The notes under the pieces: generated by a model
What the model saw: only the letters and a program-made list of their open reading frames with translations
Told to the model about the DNA's origin: nothing
The model's database searches: none
Translations under genes and position numbers: made by a program
Assembly (NCBI GenBank): GCA_029202545.1
Contig: CP119311.1
Coordinates: forward strand, 806,001 to 870,000
DNA length: 64,000 nt
Direction of reading: 5' to 3'
Origin: Candidatus Pseudobacter hemicellulosilyticus
GTDB taxonomy: Bacteria; Bacteroidota; Bacteroidia; Chitinophagales; Chitinophagaceae
Shown: in pieces, positions 34,983 through 44,043 of the stretch
How the letters are laid out: each line of letters begins with the position of its first letter
How positions within the stretch are numbered: position 1 is the first letter of the stretch

Positions 34983-37298
34983 TTATTTCCGGTTCCTGCG
35001 CAGCAGCCAGACAACAGCGCCTATCAGCAAAAGCCCCGGTATTCCATACAGCAATCCATACCGAAGTACGCTGGCGCCCGCCGGCCGGAGCCTGAATTTA
35101 TTGTCCTTTGCCTTCCGCTCATTCACATACACGGGGTATTCATTGTACAGCAGCCAGCTGTAGAATGCCAGCCCCTGGGTTCCCATATTGTAACGCAGCC
35201 TGGCCATGAAATCGGCATCGGAAGCTACAATCACGCGCTGCTCTTTGTTATCAATGGTCCTCGTCAGCGCAGCCACTGTTACATATTCGCTGAGGCGTTC
35301 ATCACCGTTCCAGCCTGAAAACTCAGGCGCTGCCGAATCTGCCACCAGCACGCCTTTTTTTATCCAGCTGTTGGCGCCTCCTGTAATAGTAGCGATCGGT
35401 TCAAAAGAAAACCCCTTCTCAGAATTATAGCTGATCTGCGAGGCGCCAATAAAATTGATATGAGAAAGGTTGATCTTTTCCCTTAATGATTTAACTGATT
35501 CCGGCTCATTGGCCATGGTCAGACCGGCATTGGTAAGCCGTCCCGGTAAATTATTGGGCAACTCATGGGGTGTGAGGTAAACGATAGTACCATCCTCAAT
35601 GGTGATGCCCAGGTCGGCCAGCAACGGCTGCAGAATGAACTTCTTCTCCGGCTCTGTATAGAACAGGGCATTGCCGCCACGTGCAATATATTGCCTTATC
35701 CTTGCTGTTTCCTCCGGCTGATAAGGCGAGAGCGGATCGGCAATGACCAGCACATCCACATCCGCCGGCACGTCCTGGTGCAGGAGGGAAATAGTGTCCG
35801 TATCAAAGCCCCTGTTGATGGCTGCCTGGTTATCTGCTTTGAAGGTAAGATGCTGGCCATAGTCGCGCTCCAAAAACCCAAAAGGCGCTCTTTCATAATG
35901 GCCGGTGACAAAAGAGACCCGGATCTCTTTGTCCCGCACCAGTCGTTTCAGGGTGCCCGCCACCATGGACTGATCTGGCCAGGCCGGGTCCCCCCCTCTG
36001 GTACGCAGCAGCGCTTTCTTTCCTTTATACTCCAACTGCATCAACAGCTTCAGGTCATCTCCCTCCAGGTTCGCCATACTCCTGAATTGATTCGGCGTCA
36101 TGAACAGAGACGGATCTATATTGTAGATATCCGCCTGGATTCCGGCAATTTCTTCCAGACTTTTCCGGGGATATCTCCGGTACCAGCTGCTGTCCGTAAC
36201 AGCAACATCATAGTAGTAAATATAATCCAGCTCAATATTTGGGTAGAACCGGAAATACTGCTCCCAACATTTCCAGATATACTTGTTCCGCTGCTGCGGC
36301 AGACCATGGTTGGCGGATATACCCAACAGGTTGGTGAACAGCGTTACTTTTAATGGCGAACCGTCAAGCCCCGCCAACAATTGCTGCAACTGGGGATCAA
36401 TAGTATTGAGCTGGTTATTGGTAACATCCTTATACGCGATAGCACTTCGCCTCGACGAAAAATAAACGCCCGTTACAAACAACACAAACAGCAAGGCGTA
36501 TTTACAGGCCAGCTCCAGCCTGCCAACAGTGCGCTGTGTGCTGTTGAGCCTGATCCAGGTAAATCCCAGGAACAAGGCAATCACCAGCATAAAATACAGC
36601 AGTTCCCGGCTCGTGATCAGGCCCATCAGCAGGGTCTCGGCCTTGCCCGATAAGGACAGGTAATAGGTGATATCCCGCACCAGGTCATATTGCTGCCAGA
36701 TGGCCGACAGGTTTTCCATAATGAAAAAGACCGCAAACATCATGACCGCTGCTACCAGCTGGTACCGGGTCAGACTGGAAATAAAAACCCCGATAGCTGC
36801 ATAGGTATTCATCAGTAAAAAGAAACCCAGTAACACAGATAGCAGCCACCTGTACTCCACTCCTTCAATGATGAACAGACCGCAGGTGATAAAGATGGCC
36901 AGCGCCAGCAGCAGCACAATATTGACAATTACCATGGCCAGGTATTTACCAAGGATGATATCCCCGGTCCTTACCGGTGATGAATACAATAGCTGGACAG
37001 TATTATTAGTATACTCCCTGTTGATGATGCCCATGGTGAGCAGGGGTATGAACAGGTAGACCAGGGTCAGCAGTTGCCCGCTGATAGGCAGGAAAATGAT
37101 CTCCATCATACCCATATTGAAGCCGCCAAACGCTTTGCGCAGCTGAAATTCCACATCCTGTAAATTCACCAGCAAGCTGGTCATGGTAGTGAAGAGCGCG
37201 GCCACCACCACATAAAAGCAGATGATCACAAACCAGGCCACAGGAGAAAAGAATAAATTCCTCAGCTCAGCCAGCGCAACCTTCCGGATTATCCTCAT
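34983..37298 (-). CDS. ABC permease fused to GldG-like auxiliary domain (first copy)
   Basis: A 771-residue paralogue of the following gene with the same layout: ABC-2 permease N-terminus (KVALAELRNLFFSPVAWFVIICFYVV; TMGIINREYTNNTVQLLYSSPVRTGDIILGKY), then the GldG-like periplasmic region (NQLNTIDPQLQQLLAGLDGSPLKVTLFTNL; VDVLVIADPLSPYQPEETARIRQYIARGGNALFYTE) and a C-terminal helix ending RRNRK. It starts 11 bases after the ABC ATPase gene. In gliding bacteria GldA/F/G form an ABC transporter, but here the neighbours are SusC/SusD and MutS-like ATPases, so gliding cannot be assumed. Confidence 0.88.
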   Translation of the reverse strand: MRIIRKVALAELRNLFFSPVAWFVIICFYVVVAALFTTMTSLLVNLQDVEFQLRKAFGGFNMGMMEIIFLPISGQLLTLVYLFIPLLTMGIINREYTNNTVQLLYSSPVRTGDIILGKYLAMVIVNIVLLLALAIFITCGLFIIEGVEYRWLLSVLLGFFLLMNTYAAIGVFISSLTRYQLVAAVMMFAVFFIMENLSAIWQQYDLVRDITYYLSLSGKAETLLMGLITSRELLYFMLVIALFLGFTWIRLNSTQRTVGRLELACKYALLFVLFVTGVYFSSRRSAIAYKDVTNNQLNTIDPQLQQLLAGLDGSPLKVTLFTNLLGISANHGLPQQRNKYIWKCWEQYFRFYPNIELDYIYYYDVAVTDSSWYRRYPRKSLEEIAGIQADIYNIDPSLFMTPNQFRSMANLEGDDLKLLMQLEYKGKKALLRTRGGDPAWPDQSMVAGTLKRLVRDKEIRVSFVTGHYERAPFGFLERDYGQHLTFKADNQAAINRGFDTDTISLLHQDVPADVDVLVIADPLSPYQPEETARIRQYIARGGNALFYTEPEKKFILQPLLADLGITIEDGTIVYLTPHELPNNLPGRLTNAGLTMANEPESVKSLREKINLSHINFIGASQISYNSEKGFSFEPIATITGGANSWIKKGVLVADSAAPEFSGWNGDERLSEYVTVAALTRTIDNKEQRVIVASDADFMARLRYNMGTQGLAFYSWLLYNEYPVYVNERKAKDNKFRLRPAGASVLRYGLLYGIPGLLLIGAVVWLLRRNRK

Positions 37299-37309
37299 AG
37301 TATATTTTT

Positions 37310-38230
37310 TTAGGGCTGGTTGGACAATTGTTTGAACACATCATCAAGCAGGGATTTTTCCAGGCTGATCTCCTTGAGCCGCCAGTTATGCTGCATGCTG
37401 CTGGCAATCAGGGTTTCGGTGATATCACTGGTCCCGCTGAAATAGACCCGGTATCGCTTATCCGACAGGTACTGCACTTTTGTTACGCCGCTCACCCCCA
37501 GCAGGGCCGATTCGGGCGGCATGTTCTCCATGTGTACAATGAGCGATTGTGGTTTCAGGTAGTTATTGAAAGCATCCATGGTATCAGAGAACACGATCCT
37601 GCCTCCTTCAATCATGATAATATCCTTGCAGAGCAGGTTGATCTCCGACAATACATGCGAGGATAACAATACCGTATGTTCGGCTGCTATCTCGCGGATC
37701 AGTTTCCTGGCTTCGATGATCTGGTTAGGATCGAGGCCATTGGTAGGTTCGTCCAAAATCACCAGCCCCGGATTGTGGATGATGGCCTGGGCAATACCCA
37801 CACGTTGCCGGTAGCCACCGGAAAGGTTTTTGATCAGCCGCGAGCTGAAATGCGCTATACCAGTCTTTTCCATGACTGCGCCCACCGCCTGTTTGATGGT
37901 AGTTTTATCCATCCGGCGCAGATCGGCTGTATAGGTCAGGTACTCGCTTACGGTAAAGTCCGGGTATAAAGGCGGGTTCTGCGGCAGGAACCCAATCTGT
38001 TTTTTGGCCAGCTGAGGGTCCTTACGTTTATTGATCCCATTGATATATACTTCGCCTTCCGTCTGGTTCAGCACGCCGGCAATGATATTCATGATGGTGG
38101 ACTTACCGGCGCCATTGGAGCCCAGCAGACCAATCACGCCTGTTTGCCCGATCCCGAAGCTGACTTCACGGACAGCCCAGGCAGCAGAATACCTATGGGA
38201 GATATTCTCCACTTTTAAAACCGTACTCAT
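37310..38230 (-). CDS. ABC transporter ATP-binding protein (GldA-like)
   Basis: A 306-residue ATPase. Walker A LLGSNGAGKSTIMN near residues 36-49, Q-loop QIGFLPQNPPLYPDFT, signature LSGGYRQRVGIAQA, Walker B GLVILDEPTNGLDPNQ, and H-loop LLSSHVLSE are all intact. A 70-residue C-terminal extension is typical of ABC-2/Gld-type ATPases. It immediately precedes two GldFG-like fusion permeases (11-base gap) and follows a lipoprotein gene by 34 bases. It should energise the two permeases at the inner membrane. Substrate and direction are unknown. Confidence 0.95.
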   Translation of the reverse strand: MSTVLKVENISHRYSAAWAVREVSFGIGQTGVIGLLGSNGAGKSTIMNIIAGVLNQTEGEVYINGINKRKDPQLAKKQIGFLPQNPPLYPDFTVSEYLTYTADLRRMDKTTIKQAVGAVMEKTGIAHFSSRLIKNLSGGYRQRVGIAQAIIHNPGLVILDEPTNGLDPNQIIEARKLIREIAAEHTVLLSSHVLSEINLLCKDIIMIEGGRIVFSDTMDAFNNYLKPQSLIVHMENMPPESALLGVSGVTKVQYLSDKRYRVYFSGTSDITETLIASSMQHNWRLKEISLEKSLLDDVFKQLSNQP

Positions 38231-38264
38231 AAAATTGGATTAGTGATTATCTATAAAAAAATAG

Positions 38265-39050
38265 TTAATAGGAATGGACCATCAACAGCAGCTGGGGCGC
38301 ATTCACACCCGTGCCATCTTTCCGGCCAACAAATACCAGGCTGTTAGACTTGTTGATGTATAAATTCTTCCCACCATAATTGTTCTGTACAGGATCGGTG
38401 GTCAGGCTGGTGAGCAGACTGCCGGTAGCCGCATCCCTGACTTCGAACTCAAGGGAAAGGGTAGACGCTGTTATCCGGTGCCCTGCAAACTCAGAGACGC
38501 CCCTGAAGTCCACCTGACCGGCGGTAGAACCTGCGGGCTGCCCTTTCAGGTTCACACTGATGGACTGATCGGGACAAAGGTTTACCACCCGGATAAAGCT
38601 GAGGCTATCAGCGAAATTTCCCACCGGATGCACATCTTTATGCAATAAATTTCCCGGATCTGTTTTACTGCCGTAGACAAATAAAGAATAAATGCCTCCT
38701 GGCTCCAGCTCCAATTGCAGGTCCAGCACCGGAATGGATTTTTCCAGTGTGTCCGCTTCGCCATACAGGGCCAGCGGTTGTGGGAACTGACTGATATAAT
38801 TGGTATTGAAAGGCCCGAATTGCTTATTCCATAGTTTCAGCGCCGTGTAATACGTAATGGGATGCTGACCTGCATAGTTGGTACGCAGCTCCAACCCGTT
38901 ATCCATGGCATTGAGCAGCTGCAATACAGCCGGGTTGTCTTCATGGACACTGTTCTTTTTGCAACCGGCAGACAGACTGGCCAGCAACAGCAGGAAAATT
39001 AACAGCCTGCCTCCGCGTGATGGTTGAAATAGTATATGGGAAGATAACAT
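38265..39050 (-). CDS. DUF4397-like exported lipoprotein
   Basis: A 261-residue protein with a signal peptide ending in the lipobox LSAGC (Cys30). The mature domain is beta-rich, with VLQLLNAMDNGLELRTNY near the start and LELEPGGIYSLFVYGSK and VRVVNLCPD-like FIRVVNLCPDQSISVNLKG in the middle. These fit DUF4397-type surface lipoproteins seen next to SusD in Bacteroidota. It lies 12 bases after SusD and 34 bases before the ABC ATPase, so it probably joins the outer-membrane uptake machinery to this operon. Ligand unknown. Confidence 0.7.
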   Translation of the reverse strand: MLSSHILFQPSRGGRLLIFLLLLASLSAGCKKNSVHEDNPAVLQLLNAMDNGLELRTNYAGQHPITYYTALKLWNKQFGPFNTNYISQFPQPLALYGEADTLEKSIPVLDLQLELEPGGIYSLFVYGSKTDPGNLLHKDVHPVGNFADSLSFIRVVNLCPDQSISVNLKGQPAGSTAGQVDFRGVSEFAGHRITASTLSLEFEVRDAATGSLLTSLTTDPVQNNYGGKNLYINKSNSLVFVGRKDGTGVNAPQLLLMVHSY

Positions 39051-39062
39051 GATGAGGATGTA

Positions 39063-40520
39063 TTAACGGTTGTACAATGGGTTTTGCTGCAGGTTCGCAT
39101 TTGTCTCAATCTCGGATGGCGGGATGGGATACAGCAACTGGTAATCGCCCAGCCAGGGCTGTTTATAAGAGAGTGCAGGCAATACCTGTGTTGCGCGACC
39201 GGTACGCTTCAGGTCAAGCCAGCGATGGCCCCACTCTGCAAACAGTTCCACCCGCCGTTCCTGCGCAATGGCAGTCTTTACGGCTTCAGCAGTCAGTGTG
39301 GTTTCCAGCAGGTCCAGATTGGCCCTTTGCCGCAACACATTGAGATCGTTCACAGCTGTTACAGTATTGGCGTCTGATAAAAGGATATTTGCCTCGGCGC
39401 GGATCAGGTACAGCTCAGCCAGCCGCATCACCATATAATATTCGCTCTGCGGGCCATAGGAGGCACTGTTTTCCATTCTTACTTTGTACTTGTAGGGCGC
39501 CAGCCACTCGCCCATGGCCATTGTCCAGTCCTGTTTTCTTTTATCACCCGGCTCAAAAGCAGCCGCCAGGTCTTTTGACAGGGCGAAATTGGGCTCGGGC
39601 ACCCTTGTATCATGACCAATAGCAAATCCTTCAGGAGTGGCATTGTTGAAATACGCCTGGTTGGTAGGCTGCAGCTGCAGGATAGCCTCCCCACTGTTCT
39701 TCAGGAATACGTCCGGCAATGGCGCCAGGCTGAACAGGCTGCGCTGACCAATTACATTGGTTGCCTGTTCAACAGCCCGCTGGTAATTGCCGGTATAGAG
39801 GTATACCCTGGCCAGCAATGCCTCTGCAAACCATTTGTTGATGCGGATCCTTTCCCTGCCGGCAATGGTAAAGTCAGTATTCAATAAGTTACTTGCTTTT
39901 GTAAGATCAGTGAGCATCTGCTCATAGACCTTCGCTACAGCTGTCCTGCCCAGCTTTACCGATCCATTAAAATCCGTTGACAGGACCAGCGGCACATCAC
40001 CATAAAAATTCACCAGGTAGAAATAGCAGAAGGCACGCAGGGCCAGCGCTTCACCGGTCACCTGCTTGCGGGCGCTATCCGTAAGGGCCGCAGCAGTTGA
40101 TTGCGCAATCCCTTCCATTACGGCATTGGCGTCATAGATCACTTTATAGGCGCTCCGCCAGTATTCAAAGCTGTAGGAAAGCTGATCCAGCGCCAGCCTG
40201 TTCTGTACTACCGCCAGGAACGGATTGGAGCCTGTAGCTATGGGCAGCATCATGTCATCGGCAGATAAACCACCCATGATGGTGGAAAGACCGGCCCCAA
40301 AATTGGTGAAAGCAATGGCGCTTCCATCAAAGCTGGCCTCCATGCCATTGATCATTTTTGAGTATACACCTGCTATGGCCCACTCAGCCTGCTGGTTGGT
40401 AGCAAAGACCTCTGCAGTGGTCAGGGTATCAATGGGAGGATCAACATCCAGGAATTTGGAACAACCTGTTGCCGAAACAATACCTATATAGAAGAGCCAT
40501 TTAATTATTGTTGAGCGCAT
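39063..40520 (-). CDS. RagB/SusD-family outer-membrane lipoprotein
   Basis: A 485-residue protein from ATG 40520 (MRSTIIKW), which avoids overlap with the upstream SusC gene; the longer frame reaches 40610. The lipobox ATGC (Cys20) is followed by SKFLDVDPPIDTLTTAEVFATNQQAEWAIAGVYSKM, the classic SusD N-terminus. Further family motifs are GEALALRAFCYFYLVNFYGDVPLVL, MRLAELYLIRAEANILL and the C-terminal ERRVELFAEWGHRWLDLKRTGRA. It should cap the SusC channel encoded 10 bases upstream. The adjacent lipoprotein and ABC genes suggest a dedicated uptake or secretion path. Confidence 0.93.
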   Translation of the reverse strand: MRSTIIKWLFYIGIVSATGCSKFLDVDPPIDTLTTAEVFATNQQAEWAIAGVYSKMINGMEASFDGSAIAFTNFGAGLSTIMGGLSADDMMLPIATGSNPFLAVVQNRLALDQLSYSFEYWRSAYKVIYDANAVMEGIAQSTAAALTDSARKQVTGEALALRAFCYFYLVNFYGDVPLVLSTDFNGSVKLGRTAVAKVYEQMLTDLTKASNLLNTDFTIAGRERIRINKWFAEALLARVYLYTGNYQRAVEQATNVIGQRSLFSLAPLPDVFLKNSGEAILQLQPTNQAYFNNATPEGFAIGHDTRVPEPNFALSKDLAAAFEPGDKRKQDWTMAMGEWLAPYKYKVRMENSASYGPQSEYYMVMRLAELYLIRAEANILLSDANTVTAVNDLNVLRQRANLDLLETTLTAEAVKTAIAQERRVELFAEWGHRWLDLKRTGRATQVLPALSYKQPWLGDYQLLYPIPPSEIETNANLQQNPLYNR

Positions 40521-40530
40521 AAACCCTTTT

Positions 40531-43500
40531 TTAGAAAGTGAGTAGTAAACGAGTTTCAATGGTCCGCGGAATTGGCGTAAGCCCTGACAGGGTATGGATC
40601 TCGGGATCAAAGCCCTTATAGTTAGTAATGGTGAGCAGGTTCTGTGTACTCACCGAGAGGCTGGCGCCCTTGAGCTTTGCCGGGCTGATCCATTTTTCAG
40701 GTAAGCGGTAGAGCAGGGACAAATTACTCCACCTGAGATAGGAACCATTGATATAATAAGCATCCGAACTGTTGATATAGGTGTTCAGCGCAATGGTAGA
40801 AAACCGGAGGTATTTAGCCTGATCACCCGGCGCCTTCCAGTGATTGTCCATGATATCCTTTGGCACCACCAGGTTATTCAATCCACCCACTGTCAGGTTA
40901 AGATAAGGGTCCGCCGCTAACCTGTTCACAAAAGAGAACTGCGAGCTGATGCTGAGGTTCTGGAAGCGCAGGTTGACACCGAATCCGCCTCGGTATTTAT
41001 CCGTAAGGTCTTTTACAATATAGCGGTCGTCATAATCATACAGCGGCACTTCGCCGGATGGTACGCTGATCACCCCATCTTTGTTCCTGTCTTCGTAAGT
41101 GTATTCACCGGTCAAAGGGTCAATGCCTGTATAGTGCAGCAGGTATTTGGAATTGACGGACTGGCCCACTTTGAACCGGTTGTAAAAAGGCGTTCTGTCC
41201 AGTCCCGGAAAACTTTTAAGGATATTGTTATTGGTATTGATATTGAAATTGGCGCTCAGGTTCCAGTCTTTAGTATTGATCAGACTGGCAAAAAGGCTCA
41301 GTTCCCAGCCCCGGTTCTCTATCTCGGCAGCCCAATTGCTGAGCACATCCTGGAAACCGGTATATGCCGGCATAGGTACCTGGGTCAGCTGGTCGCCCGC
41401 CAGGTTGGAATAATACGTGATCTCCAGGTTCACCCGGTCTTTCCAGAAGCCGAACTGTGCGGCCAGTTCTCTTTTTATATTGGAAGCCCAATGGAAGTCC
41501 TGGTTCATTGCCCGCACCACCTGAAATGCATCACTGCCACTATAAGGGTACAGCAGGGTGGAACTGCCCAGCGAGTAGTTACGGGCCCAGCGCGACAGGT
41601 ACTCATAATCCCCTACCGCATCGCTGCCTGTAATGCCATAGCTGCCCCTCAGCTTGAAGAAAGTGATCCATTCGGGCAGCAGGTTATGCATCCAGTGCTC
41701 ATCAGAAAGGATCCAGGCCAGTCCTACCGAACCGAAATTGCCGAAACGCTTCCCCGGCCCAAACTTGGAAGATCCGTCCCTTCTGCCGTTGAGGTTGATC
41801 ACGTATTTGTTGTCCCAGGTATACCGGATAATAGCAGAGCCGGATATATACCGGTTCTCCGCATACCCTTCAGTAGGTGTTTTTATCTGCGCATTGTTGC
41901 TGCTCTTCATCATGGCGTCATTGGGGAACAGCATCCCGATCATGGTCTGCCCTCTTGTCTCCAGGCCACGCATGCTGCCGATCAACTGCGCATTCAGTTC
42001 GCCTTTGCCGATCCGCGTGATATACCGGAGCTGCGGCTCAAAGGTCCAGTCCCTGTTGGTGGAGTTGCCATAGTAGGCCATGTTAAACCCGCCATAATAG
42101 GGGTCCATGGAAGCGGCCGGTGTAAGGTTGCTGTTCTCATTGGAGGAGAAGGAATAACCAGCCGTGGCTGATAAAGACAGCCCATTGAACAGCTCATAGC
42201 GCAGTAAGGCCGTGCTCTGCAGCTGGAAGGTCTTGCTGTTGCTGGGTCTTTTCAGGGCGGAAAAGGGAAAGCGGCTGGAATACTGGCCCCTGTAAAGGCC
42301 AAAATTGAAAGAGCCATCTTCCAGGTATACATCCGGCGCATTGGGTGGAATGGAGGTCACGTCAATGGGCTTGTAAGACTCTACCGAGCTAAGACCAATA
42401 TTATTACTGAAGGTCAGCTGCAGCTTCTGATCCATACTGGTATGTCCCAGGCTGGTCCGGACAGTTGTCCTGTTATTGCCGCCGCCATTGTTCATGATCT
42501 CTTCGGTATTGATATGACTTACCGATACAATGTAGTTGGTCTGGGCCGTACCGCCGGACAGGCCGGCGTCAACCGACAGCTGGTTACCTGTTGTACCGAA
42601 ATAGCGTTGCCAGTCGGTATATTTGTCCTGCTCCCAAAGCGTAAGGTCCGGTGCATTGAACTGATCAGGCTTCACGCCATCATTCTCAAAAGCTTCCCTG
42701 CGGATGGCCAGGAATTCTTCCGTACTCAGCAGTTTGGGAAAACGCTGTATGGATTTATAGCCATTGCTCACGCTCATATTGAAGCGGGCTGGCCCGGCTT
42801 TAGGCCGCTTGGTGGTGATAAGGATCACGCCATTGGCCGCTTTGGAACCGTAAATGGCAGTAGCATCGGCATCTTTGAGGATATCAATACTCTCTATATC
42901 TTTTGGATTAATGCCCAGTAAAGGATTTTCACCGATCAGGTTGGTCAATCCCGATTGAACAGCACCCGTAGAGACAGGCAGGTTGCCATTGACCATGGAT
43001 ACATTAAGCGTGGCTACCGGGATGCCATCTATCACGTACAGGGGATCGCCGCTGAGATTAGGATTCAACGTATTCCTTCCCCTGATCTCAATGGATATGG
43101 GAGCGGCGGAGTTACCGGACCAGGCGTTGACGGTTACTCCCGGCACCCGGCCCACGATAGCTTCCTGCAAAGTAAGCACAGGCTGTTTCTCTATATCTTC
43201 CGATTTTACAGTGCCGATGCTGCCGGTGGCCATTCTGCGGGTGGTCCGGCCATAAGGTGTCACCTGCACTTCATCCAGCCTGGAGTCGGATTTTTTCATT
43301 GTCACTACGGCGGTGCCGGAGGCTATCATGGCCTCATTTACTACCAGCTGGTAATCTTCATAACCGATATAGCTCACGGTGAGCTTATCTCCCGCGTCTG
43401 CCGGAATGCTCAGCTGTCCCCTGGAATTGGTCATATCACTGATCTTCTTTTCCCTGATGGCAACGGTGGCGCCGGAAAGGGGTTTCAGTTCCGGATCAAA

Positions 43501-43923
43501 CACAATGATGGAAAGCCGGCTGGGTTGAAAAGAGATCTTCAGCGGCGTTGCCGGCGGCTCTTTGCGGGTGACCAGGATATTCTTGTCAATGATCCTGAAT
43601 TCCAGCGGCAGACCGGTGAACAGGTTGGCCAGAAAGATGTCTACAGGAATGCCATTGGCCACTACGGAGACCTTCGCCAGCCCTTCCAGCACCGAAGACC
43701 GGTACAGGAATACATAACTGCTCTGCTTCTCTACTGCAGCAAAAACAGTCTCTACCGGAACATCCTTTCCTTTGTAATAAATGTTTTGCGATAGCCCCCT
43801 GGCATGTACGGTACTGAGAAAAACGGTCAGCAGAAAAATTGTTAGTTTCATTACTAACATAGTTTTGGTGAACAAGCGGCTGCCCCCATAGGCCGGCCGG
43901 ATGCAATGTGGGTCAATTTGCAT
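40531..43923 (-). CDS. SusC/RagA TonB-linked outer-membrane protein with STN domain
   Basis: A 1130-residue protein. A signal region (MLVMKLTIFLLTVFLSTVHARG, residues 22-43) is followed by the STN domain (VPVETVFAAVEKQSSYVFLYRSSVLEG), a carboxypeptidase-like domain (DPELKPLSGATVAIREKK), plug (VTPYGRTTRRMATGSIGTVKSEDIEKQPVLTLQEAIVGRVPGV..IRGRNTLN..PLYVIDGIPV..DILKDADATAIYGSKAANGVILITTK) and barrel ending ETRLLLTF. The SusC box region and barrel length are normal. It transports ligand across the outer membrane and signals through the FecR/sigma pair upstream. Composition is host-like along the whole gene, unlike the other SusC in this window. Confidence 0.95.
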   Translation of the reverse strand: MQIDPHCIRPAYGGSRLFTKTMLVMKLTIFLLTVFLSTVHARGLSQNIYYKGKDVPVETVFAAVEKQSSYVFLYRSSVLEGLAKVSVVANGIPVDIFLANLFTGLPLEFRIIDKNILVTRKEPPATPLKISFQPSRLSIIVFDPELKPLSGATVAIREKKISDMTNSRGQLSIPADAGDKLTVSYIGYEDYQLVVNEAMIASGTAVVTMKKSDSRLDEVQVTPYGRTTRRMATGSIGTVKSEDIEKQPVLTLQEAIVGRVPGVTVNAWSGNSAAPISIEIRGRNTLNPNLSGDPLYVIDGIPVATLNVSMVNGNLPVSTGAVQSGLTNLIGENPLLGINPKDIESIDILKDADATAIYGSKAANGVILITTKRPKAGPARFNMSVSNGYKSIQRFPKLLSTEEFLAIRREAFENDGVKPDQFNAPDLTLWEQDKYTDWQRYFGTTGNQLSVDAGLSGGTAQTNYIVSVSHINTEEIMNNGGGNNRTTVRTSLGHTSMDQKLQLTFSNNIGLSSVESYKPIDVTSIPPNAPDVYLEDGSFNFGLYRGQYSSRFPFSALKRPSNSKTFQLQSTALLRYELFNGLSLSATAGYSFSSNENSNLTPAASMDPYYGGFNMAYYGNSTNRDWTFEPQLRYITRIGKGELNAQLIGSMRGLETRGQTMIGMLFPNDAMMKSSNNAQIKTPTEGYAENRYISGSAIIRYTWDNKYVINLNGRRDGSSKFGPGKRFGNFGSVGLAWILSDEHWMHNLLPEWITFFKLRGSYGITGSDAVGDYEYLSRWARNYSLGSSTLLYPYSGSDAFQVVRAMNQDFHWASNIKRELAAQFGFWKDRVNLEITYYSNLAGDQLTQVPMPAYTGFQDVLSNWAAEIENRGWELSLFASLINTKDWNLSANFNINTNNNILKSFPGLDRTPFYNRFKVGQSVNSKYLLHYTGIDPLTGEYTYEDRNKDGVISVPSGEVPLYDYDDRYIVKDLTDKYRGGFGVNLRFQNLSISSQFSFVNRLAADPYLNLTVGGLNNLVVPKDIMDNHWKAPGDQAKYLRFSTIALNTYINSSDAYYINGSYLRWSNLSLLYRLPEKWISPAKLKGASLSVSTQNLLTITNYKGFDPEIHTLSGLTPIPRTIETRLLLTF

Positions 43924-44043
43924 ACTTTCGCTTTGGTTTGGGTAAATGAATAAGCAGTATTTCTTGCTGGTTTACGACAATTACTCAAATGACGGCCGGG
44001 AGTGTTGCACCACTTCCGGCTTTTTAAATAACGGTCAGTCTTT

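Noticed and set aside
32634..37298. Gliding-motility gldF/gldG genes
   Set aside because: The proteins are fusions, duplicated, and next to SusCD rather than other gliding genes, so gld symbols were not assigned.
41134..42171. A 345-codon plus-strand frame inside susC
   Set aside because: It is antisense to the well-conserved SusC barrel and its composition is that of a reversed GC-rich gene.
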